Assembly: GCA_018881555.1 (NCBI GenBank)
Contig: JACAXG010000064.1
Coordinates: 2,354,852-2,418,851, forward strand
Length of the DNA: 64,000 nucleotides
Direction of reading: 5' to 3'
DNA from: Amblyornis subalaris
Lineage: Eukaryota > Chordata > Aves > Passeriformes > Ptilonorhynchidae
The translations under genes and the position numbers were made by a program. This document shows positions 55,797 to 64,000 of this stretch, piece by piece; the first letter of the stretch is position 1, and every line of letters starts with the position of its first letter. Under the pieces are notes generated by a model. It was given only the letters and a program-made list of their open reading frames with translations, made no database searches and was not told where the DNA came from.

Positions 55797-58700
55797 TTGC
55801 TTACATAGGGAAGTTCCCCAAACAATTTCTAATTTTATAAGTCTCATCCTTCACTAATGTTCAGAAATCTCTCGAGCTGAAGGAAGGAGCTGTTTGAAAG
55901 TACTCAGAGACAGTACAGAACACTCTAGGATGCACAGTAAAAAAAAAAATCACCCTTCACTACAAGTTTTTTAAGTCTCAAGTTATCCAGAAGTATCCAT
56001 ACTTGATCAGAATCTTCTCTTTTGTTGTTTAAAAAGCCACAAAGAAAATTTTTTTTTTTGGGAAAAAAATAAGGACTGGAGTATATTATTCTACAATAGC
56101 TTTATTATTTATGTAGAGTCTTTCATCTGGAGTTCTCAGGATAAAAATAAACAAAAATTCTACAGCATTTTTTAAGAAAACACTTTTATTGCTCTGAAGG
56201 TACTGAAGAAACTAAGCTGGACTATGTTACATTTACAGAAAATCAACATTTCTGACTGTAACAGTGCTCAGAGCACTGGGCTGTGTGTGCAGANAGGCAA
56301 AAGGTTCCTGCTGAAGCCCAGGCAGGACTGTGCACCTTCTGGTGTTTGATGATTTGATGATCCTGAGCTATCCCATGCTTGGTTAGGAAGAGCAACCTCC
56401 TCATTGTTGCCTTTCACATTTCCATCCCTCAAAATGCCTGCCTACAGCAGAGGTGCCTTTTAATCTAATTTTCTTTTATTAAAAGGCAGTATTGTCAATA
56501 TGTTGTTATTGATTATTAGTTATTAGTAGTCATGAAAAATCAAAGATTTAAAATTCTTAATATAGATTTTCTTTTTAAATACAGGCTTTATGTTTTTACA
56601 GTGCACATGTCTAACCTTGAGCTGGTTGCTTACACTGCCTGTGCACGCAGTGGGGGAAAATGGGCTTCTAGCTCATCAAATGTGTTTTAGTAAATAACCT
56701 GAGGGGGTCTGACTCCTACAGAGCAAAATCCGGTGAAATTGGCCTGCATTTTTCCAGGCAGGTGAACTCTCTCCTCTCCTCTCCGTGCTGCATTAGTGGA
56801 GTCCCTCCAGCTCCTCACGTGCCTGTCAGAAATGCAGCACTTTTCCACGTGGATGTGAATTCAGGGAGATGTGTCAGGACGTGGGAAAGCTGGTGGGGGA
56901 AGGACACAGCAGAACTTGCTCGTTCAATCACAACTGTTGGAAATGACATTTCGAAAGGCAGCAACAGGCAGCACTTAACATTTACGAGGAATTGCCTCCT
57001 TGCACTCCTGGGGCATTAAGTGTTCATTGCTGTCTGCGTGGGAGGGGTGGCGTGTGGAAAGTGCAATTTGCAGCACATATTTACTGTTTCTAAAGGTTTT
57101 TTGAATGCCAAGTGATTCTTTTTGCTTTGTTCCTGGAGANGGTTTTTCACTCGCAGAGAGAAAAATTAGCAAAATATATGTAGAGTGAAATGTGGAGCTG
57201 GAGAATTCTTTATCCAGAATTATGATGCTGTTTTAATGTGATTTACTAGAAACCACATGAACTCCGATGGTTTTTTGCTGACACATTTTGCACTGGAAAC
57301 TCNCCTGTTTGGCAGTTGTCTATGTATAAGATTGAATTCCTTCACTTTCNCTCTGCCACCAAGACTGAAGTCCTAGACAGAACTTTGCTGTTCCATGTGA
57401 ACAAAGACAGCAGAACATGAGCTTGCAGATTTAGTCTCTTACAGTGATTCTGGAAATGTTCTTTTCATGTTCCAAACCTGCTCTTGGGAACCAATGGAGA
57501 AGAGGAAGTTAAACCCTTGGACTCCTAATGTTTCATGGTGGGGTATAANCATGACCCAGCTTAACTGGGCAGATGTGCAGCCCTGCTTAGCATGAAACCG
57601 TGCCTCACAATATAAAGGTTGTGGTGTTGCTATAAATTTCTACATCCCAGACTTCTATGTCCTGTCAATTACAACCTCTGCATTTCCCTTGGCTCTTGTA
57701 AAAGCTGGAATGCTCATAAACCCTGAGGGGCATTGCAAGAACATGTGGGCCAGGCTGAAAATCCCCCTTGTTGTCTCCTGTCTATCTGCCCCTGGCCAAA
57801 TTCCCTGAGGAATCAGACACAGAAAATTGTCCTTTTTGTGTTTTGTGAACCAGCAAACAAACAAGAAGCAGACTTTTCAAGCTGCAGAGGTTGCAGATAA
57901 GCACAAAGAAATGCTCCGTGAGCTGCTTCGTTTACATCAACCCAGGGTGAGCAATTATGAGTAAATGTTGTCAGGGAGAGTGGAAGCTTTAGACAAAGTT
58001 CATTAAAGAAGCCCTGCTGCTGACTCTGAGGGTCAGAAAGAATTCCTTTTTGTATTTAAACTCTTCCACAGAAAGGGGTTTAAATGAAGTTGATTGCCTC
58101 AGATTTTCGGCAACAGTTTGAATTTAAGGAATCACTTTGGCTTGAACGTTCTGGCAAATCAGATCTATTTGTAAAAATGAATTATTTATTAAACAGACAA
58201 AAGATAACAGATGAAAGGTCTTAATCACCANTACTTAATACACAGTATAAACCCAAAAGGACTCCTGGTAGGTTACAGCATAACATAAAACAGTGCACTA
58301 TACAAAGGTACCTATATTAAAGCTGGCAAAAGAAATGGTATTGATTGGGAGTAGAATGTATCACATTACCATCAAAATGATGATAATGTGCTGGGAGTGA
58401 CCAAGAAGCAGTGTCCCCACTCATGGGAGAAACTCCACACATTTCCAGGGAAACGTGCAGAAGATTTCTGCTTTGTGAAAGTTTGCTGTGGCTTTTATGG
58501 TTGTAAATTGAGTGNCTGTCAGCCAGAAATCTGGCTTATCTTGCCAGATCTCACTTCAGCAGTAAGATGTTTATTGGCATTTGGGAGATGTCGGACCAGT
58601 GTTAACCACATGGAGCCAAAATAACTCACTACGTTACAGCTTGTCCTGCTTCAGTTATCCAACTGGTTAACAAGCAATGGATAAGCTCTTGTGGGGTGTA

Positions 58701-58833
58701 GGATGCCCTGATATGAATGTCAAAGCTGTTCTGAAAAATTAAAGTCAAAAAACGTTTTTAAGCTTTTTCTCCAAAGGGACAAAACATTCTGGCCCATTCT
58801 TATAAAAGCANCAAAAATCATACTTATATGCAG
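55797..58833. other. Non-coding stretch of 3 kb, nothing recognised
   Basis: No transposon, exon or RNA gene could be supported. Confidence 0.55.
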
Positions 58834-59064
58834 TCATAGAATCACAGAATNATAGANTGGTTTGGGTTGGAAGGGACCTTAAAGATCNTCTTGTTCCATC
58901 CTCCTTCCATGGGCAGGGACACCTTCCACTATCNCAGGTTGCTCCAAGCACNGTCCAANCTGGCCTTGGACACTCCCAGGGANGGGGCAGCCACANCTTC
59001 TCTGGGCANCCTGTGCCAGGGCCTCACCACCCTCACAGGGAAGAATTTCTTCCTAGTATCCAAA
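58834..59064 (-). mobile_element. CR1 LINE fragment with many ambiguous bases
   Basis: Plus strand reads TCATAGAATCACAGAAT, GGTTTGGGTTGGAAGGGACC, CCATGGGCAGGGACACCTTC, CTGTGCCAGGGCCTCACCAC, GGGAAGAATTTCTTCCTAGT. It is close to the CR1 consensus and contains nine N bases. Confidence 0.93.
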
Positions 59065-59699
59065 ACATTTCAACCCCCTGTAGATATATTAGCAAATGTA
59101 TTTGAAATTTCTGGCCAAAAATAATGATTAAAGAAATACTTGCTAAGTGTTATTCCCTTTTCATCTTTTTCTTGTGAATTGGCACTTGAATGATTCTTCA
59201 ACCTTCTCATCTAACCTTTCATTTATAGATGCAAGCTAACAAATGACCCAGTTTCCAGAAAATACAGGCAGCAATTATTTGCTTTATTTCTCTGGAAAAT
59301 GAAAATCCAGCTCAAGTTACCAGTGTCACTGAACTTGCTGCCTCAAACAGTTCTTGAGCAGATAACACCCATCTCCTGATTGAGCCTATTGCATTATTGG
59401 GTTTATTATTTACTGCCTGTGTAACACTTCAGGCTCTTCAGGTGTGGAGTGCTATAGTTATTCAGGAGAGTTCAGTAAAAAATGGAAACAATTCCGTGGG
59501 AGGCTATCAGAGAACATTTTCCTACTTTTCGTTGAAGTTTCAAATTTCCTGAGAGTCTCCAGTTTACTTTCCGAAGATGCCCGGTTTTGATTTGTGCATA
59601 TGGCAGAGGAATATCTGGATTGGTTAATAAAACATTTTTTTTTGGTGTCGTTAAAGGCTTTTAACACATTAAATGTGTCCTGACCTGAACTAAACATCA
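59065..59699. other. Non-coding stretch, nothing recognised
   Basis: AT-rich; nothing supported. Confidence 0.6.
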
Positions 59700-59861
59700 G
59701 TGAGGCCCTGGCACAGGTTGCCCAGAGAAGCTGTGGTTGCCCCATCCCTGGAAGTGTTCAAGGCCAGGCTGGGTGAGGCTTGGAGCAACCTGGGATAGTG
59801 GAAGGGGTTGGAATAGATGGTCTTTAACATCCCTTCCAACCCCAATCATTCTGTTATTCTG
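59700..59861 (+). mobile_element. CR1 LINE fragment (3' end)
   Basis: GTGAGGCCCTGGCACAGGTT, GAGAAGCTGTGGTTGCCCC, GGCTTGGAGCAACCTGGGAT, CCCTTCCAACCCCAATCATT. Confidence 0.92.
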
Positions 59862-61721
59862 AGCCCTTCATCCTACCACAGCTGGCTTGTAGACATCCAC
59901 ACGTGTGTCTGAAATTTGAAGTCTTCCATGGATTTCTTCCACCCTCTTTCATGAGTGTTTTGTCAACTTGTGTGTCAGTACATGATCGTTGTTTTCATTC
60001 CCCACGTTGCTCCATGATGACACTTGAGGCCTCTCAGGGCAGAAAAATGGTGGCATTTCGCTTGCGTCTGATTGAATATTTCTATTGCNAGCCAGGAAAT
60101 AATCAGCTGTGTGAGCTGTGCTTCAAATTAAAATCCTTCTGCTACAAAAGGGGACAGTTATTTCTTTCTCCCACTCGTTTGGTTTATCTGCGGAGAGGTT
60201 TAACATTTTTTACGCTACCAAAACAAATCACTTTCTGTGCTGGGATTCTTTTTTTCCCCTTTACAGCCTGGGCCTCTTGAAAAGAAATGGAAGGGCAATC
60301 AATGCCAGCTGAAAGATGGATACATCCTCTATCGAGTAAACAAAGTTACTGTGTATTGGCAAAAAGTTCCCTGCATTGGATTCTTCATTGGACTCAAGTT
60401 GCCAGCTCCAATAAATCAGTAAGCTGGACTTCTACTTAGTCAATGTTTCTAGACAGCNATGAGAGAGCATCGTATGTTAAAGTGTAATGAATCGTAGCAG
60501 TGAGTAAGTCTACTCCCAGCCCGTGCTAGAATCTATCAATATAACAAAGTGGCTGTCACCCTGATGTACGGATAGACAGCTCGTCTGACTGATGGGTGCA
60601 TTCTTCTCTCCCCAAAAATACCCTGAGCTGGCTGAAAAGGAAAGTATCCCTCATTTTTTTGCCACGTGGGCCTGTGATTGAGGCATATACGTCAAGAGGA
60701 GAAGGTTTTGTGGGGGAGAAGAACAGCGGGCTTGGATCGTGAAACAATTTAAAACACCTAAACAAGAGGTTTTAACCACCTAAATCTCTGGAGTTTAGAA
60801 ATCCTCTTCCCAAACCGATAAGACCAGGGCCTGTTTTTATCAATTACTATTTCTTACTTCAGTTTGGGTCAGTGAGATGCCTGAACATTCCAGCTAGAGT
60901 TAACATTTAGCCCACTCTGGNTTTTTTTTTTTTTGTGTGGAATTTTCACCTTGATACATCTAGAATAAATGAGATGGATTACATCTGGTGAGGCCCAGTG
61001 AATGGACAGGGATGACTATGTGAAGTAGTCATGTCTCCTGTAGACTACTGTATTAAGCAGGATGCACATGATTGGGTAAGAAGAGCCCTCCATGTCCATA
61101 AGACTTTGTGCAAAGTAGGCAAGGATTTGCAGTNGGAAGAGCAGCAAAGAGGAGGTCACCAGCCAAATTCAATGGTCAACATCAGCCAGAGTCCAATACA
61201 GAACTGCTCACTGATGGACTGGGCCTTTGCCTGGCCATGCTGCCTTTCCANCAACACTGGAGAACTGGGTGGAGAATTTCCATCAACTCTTTGTTTCCTC
61301 CCCAACATGCTTTGAACACCTAGTGTTTTAAACCACTGATGATGAAGATGGTGCACATCAACTGGAAGTCAAGTCCTAAGGAGATTACAGAAACTCATGT
61401 GGGTATTTTTTGGCACTTGTGTCCTAGAAGCTGGGCATTGGATGAAGGTGAGTATTTATTTTTGGTTTCACAGTCAAATTTGATGACTTCTTAGTATAAC
61501 TGGCAAAAAAACCTCAGCCTGTTCTAGTGCATATTCCCTTGAAACTTGTCAATCATGGTGAAGCTCTGCAGTTGTTTTGCTGTAGGATCAGCTTATCTCA
61601 TGCTTAAGCAAATTGCGCTGCTTTGTCCTCAGGCTCTGTGCAGGGAGCAGATGGAGCTTTTGTGTTTTGCCACAAAAATTGTTTGGCCTTATCATAAGGA
61701 GGCACTTGGCAAGAGACATGG
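59862..61721. other. Non-coding stretch, nothing recognised
   Basis: Overlapping open frames at 59,903-60,422 (up to 125 codons) have no recognisable domain. No repeat supported. Confidence 0.5.
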
Positions 61722-61782
61722 TAAAGGTTGGACTCGAGGATCTTGGAGTTCCTGTCCAACCTTTATGATTCTGTGATTCTAG
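61722..61782 (+). mobile_element. Short CR1 3'-end remnant
   Basis: GTAAAGGTTGGACTCGAGGA, TCCTGTCCAACCTTTATGAT, TCTGTGATTCTA: the last 60 bp of a CR1 copy. Confidence 0.8.
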
Positions 61783-62928
61783 AAAGGGCTGCTGCAGATG
61801 GCCCAGTTCGGTATTTCCACAGGAGATGCTCAAATACTGTTTGTGATGGTTGTTTTCTCAAGACTTTGTTGGCATAACCAGCAGGTACCATGCTGGCTGT
61901 AGGCTGAGCTTTTCTTGAGAGTAACTTCTTCATTATCAGTACAATTGGCTCATTTCTCAAGACACTTATCTTCTATAAACTGAAAGTGGTGGCCATCAGA
62001 GGAAGAACATGAAGNAGAGGATGACTCGGAGAGTGAACAGAGCTCCTGCGCATGAAGCAGAACAGGCTGAGGTGCTGATTGTGCTTTTGCTTAAGAAATC
62101 TGAAGTACAAAACTAGGGGACTCCCTTAATAACTTCTAGTGGCAAAGCTCGCATTCCCACTTGGTCAGGAAATATTAGGAAAGGACATAAAACCCTCATA
62201 ACCCACACAGCATTTTTGAAGGGAAGTAATTTTTGAAGACAAAATTTTAAGGTTGCTTTGTAGAGAGTGCAAAATGAACTCTTAGGGAGTGCCAAATGAC
62301 TTAATCTCCTCTAAAAGATTGCCCCAAAGCTGATTCTGTTAACTAAGGATGCTTTATGCTCAGNCCTGTGCTCAGTGATTAATTTTGCCCCAGAGGGTCG
62401 CAGCTGCTGCGTGAATTCTGCGCAGAATTCAATTTCTGATACTTCTCCAGGATATGCATCATCAAATCATTTGAAAATCAGAGTGCAGACCTTGCACTGG
62501 CACCAGGAACCAGGGAAAAGCCAACTGCAAGATACAAGCACAGGCTGAGCCATGGATGCAACACGTACCAGATGGAGTCTTTGCATCGTATTCACATTCA
62601 ACTTCAGATATGGCAAACCTGGGTGTTCCAGCCTGGGGCTTAGAAACACACGGTCCACTGTGGCCAAACCTTTGTTTGGTTGGATGGGAAACAATACATG
62701 TGAAAGCTAAAAACAGAAGATATTCAGGAAGCTGATCCTGGGGAGCTGTTCTAGATGAGCAAGGCCTTTCAGCTTCTGTGCAGCCNGATGAAGGAGGGAT
62801 GAATTCCTCAGGAGAAGGCAAAGACGTCATTTTGCCAATTCTTAAAAAGTTTTGTATCTTCTGTCAAGTGTCACCTTCACACAAGTCAGAGGACCCAGCC
62901 CATGACCATAATTTCTCACTGACTTTCA
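61783..62928. other. Non-coding stretch with a 20-bp perfect palindrome
   Basis: No gene or transposon. A perfect palindrome lies at 62,412-62,431. Confidence 0.55.
62412..62431. repeat. Perfect 20-bp palindrome
   Basis: TGAATTCTGCGCAGAATTCA is its own reverse complement with no spacer. Confidence 0.95.
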
Positions 62929-62982
62929 GATCAGAATATCCTGAGTTGGAAGGGACCCCCAAGGATAATTGAAGCCCANTTC
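62929..62982 (-). mobile_element. Short CR1 3'-end remnant
   Basis: Plus strand reads AGATCAGAATATCCTGAGTT, GGAAGGGACCCCCAAGGAT; same variant as 48,539-48,606. Confidence 0.7.
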
Positions 62983-63806
62983 CTGATATCTCGTTGCAGT
63001 GGACATTGGTGAACTGCATCAGCCGGTGCCTCGGACAGCTGAATCCCCTGGTGATAATGTAATAAGCCAATGCCATTCCTTCGCTCCCACTTCACAGATT
63101 TTTCCTAGCTGGTCTGAGTGGAAAATTCTTGTCACATACTCCGCTAAATTTGGTGGTTATGCTGCCAAGCTGGTGTTGTGAAAAGCTTTGTTCTGCAGGA
63201 GAAATGAGATTTGACATGTGCAGCTCTGACTGTCAGGGGAATNCCCTTTCCACAGCATTTCAATGGGTTGGTTGCTCCACTCTGCNGTGCAGAAAGGTGG
63301 CTCTGCCAACTTCAAAAGCTGTTCCTTGTTTCTGTCATCTGACACAGAAAAAACAGTTTGTTCTGTTCCATGTATTTAATTAATCTCGCCTTTTATTTCT
63401 GCTCAAAAGGGCACTTTGATTTTTTTTTAAATTTGTATCCAGAAAAACTCTATGAATGTTTCATGCCAACAGATTTCATATTCATCTGCTCCTGGACTTC
63501 ACCACCTCTGCATGACAGAGCAACAGAGGCAAATGGAGTTGTTTTAATTTTCTGACTGGACACATAAAACTGGATTAAAGAGTTTTGGAGGTTGATGTGA
63601 ATGAATGAATCATTCGAATACTTCATTTTGAATTAGGCTGATTGGATGAGGAAACATACTTTTTTGAGGCCTCTTCACTAAATCATGGGTAGATTTTTGC
63701 AATAGGTGGAGTAAAGGAAGACCAAGAGCACTCATGTTCTCCTCAGGAGATCCACTCCTGGGGCTGAGCAGAAGAATAAAGCAACAGTAAGAGAGAACAC
63801 AGAAGT
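62983..63806. other. Non-coding stretch, nothing recognised
   Basis: Nothing supported. Confidence 0.6.
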
Positions 63807-64000
63807 ATAAAATCATAGANTGGCTTGGGTTGGAAGGGACCTTATAGGCCATCTTGTTCCAAACCGCAGCCATGAGCAGNGACACCTTCCACTAGACCAG
63901 GTTGCTCAGAGTTCCATCCAACCTGGTCTTGGACACTTCCAGGGATGGGGGATCCACAGTTTCTCTGGGCAACCTGTGGCCAGTGCTTCACCACCAGATT
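63807..64000 (-). mobile_element. CR1 LINE fragment, cut by the window end
   Basis: Plus strand reads AAAATCATAGANTGGCTTGG, CTTCCACTAGACCAGGTTGC, CTTGGACACTTCCAGGGATG, TTTCTCTGGGCAACCTGTGG. It continues beyond 64,000. Confidence 0.92.

Noticed and set aside
59903..60422. Overlapping frames of 125, 64 and 61 codons considered as exons
   Set aside because: No recognisable domain and no consistent splice-site pair; several frames open at once.

Overview
This window reads as bird nuclear DNA. It holds about 25 fragments of the avian/reptilian LINE CR1, in both orientations and mostly 5'-truncated. Two carry the diagnostic ATTCTATG-type 3' tail. No bacterial features, tRNA, rRNA or CRISPR were seen. 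No multi-exon host gene is convincing; most of the sequence is AT-rich intergenic or intronic DNA with scattered CR1 pieces, a few simple repeats and one probable solo LTR. A passerine is plausible from the young class II retrovirus and the ERVL-like LTR, but that is inference.

The main feature is a nearly complete endogenous retrovirus on the minus strand at 34,093-42,201, flanked by a 6-bp target-site duplication (CCCTCT). Reading leftward from 42,201 the order is: 561-bp 5' LTR, tRNA primer-binding site matching elongator tRNA-Met, leader with a consensus splice donor, gag (open), pro (open, -1 frame), pol (-1 frame again, one in-frame stop inside integrase), an internal polypurine tract, a splice acceptor, env (one in-frame stop), the terminal polypurine tract and a 561-bp 3' LTR. 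The two successive -1 shifts have recognisable slippery heptamers, and the gag-pro one is followed by a well-formed H-type pseudoknot. This is the betaretrovirus-like (class II/ERVK) gag-pro-pol plan. The env transmembrane subunit instead has an alpharetrovirus-like plan, with an internal fusion loop between cysteines and a CX6CC motif. The element therefore looks like a beta/alpha mosaic. A second polypurine tract just after pol, very similar to the one before the 3' LTR, may mark the join where env was acquired.

Layout: 1-6.2 kb has no recognised repeats and one possible last exon of a Ly6/uPAR-like gene at about 2.1 kb. From 6.2 to 34 kb there are CR1 fragments, an (AC)n array, a solo-LTR-like block at about 23.3-24.2 kb and AT-rich stretches that resemble conserved non-coding DNA. 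The provirus occupies 34.1-42.2 kb. From 42.2 to 64 kb there are more CR1 fragments and an unclassified repeat of about 225 bp present twice, 1.77 kb apart (51.7 and 53.5 kb).

The most unusual observations are: a 95-bp patch of about 23% divergence between LTRs that are otherwise almost identical; the duplicated polypurine tract and mosaic env; the gag-pro pseudoknot; a Tyr where the zinc-knuckle His is expected; and 31 ambiguous bases confined to about 300 bp of pro.
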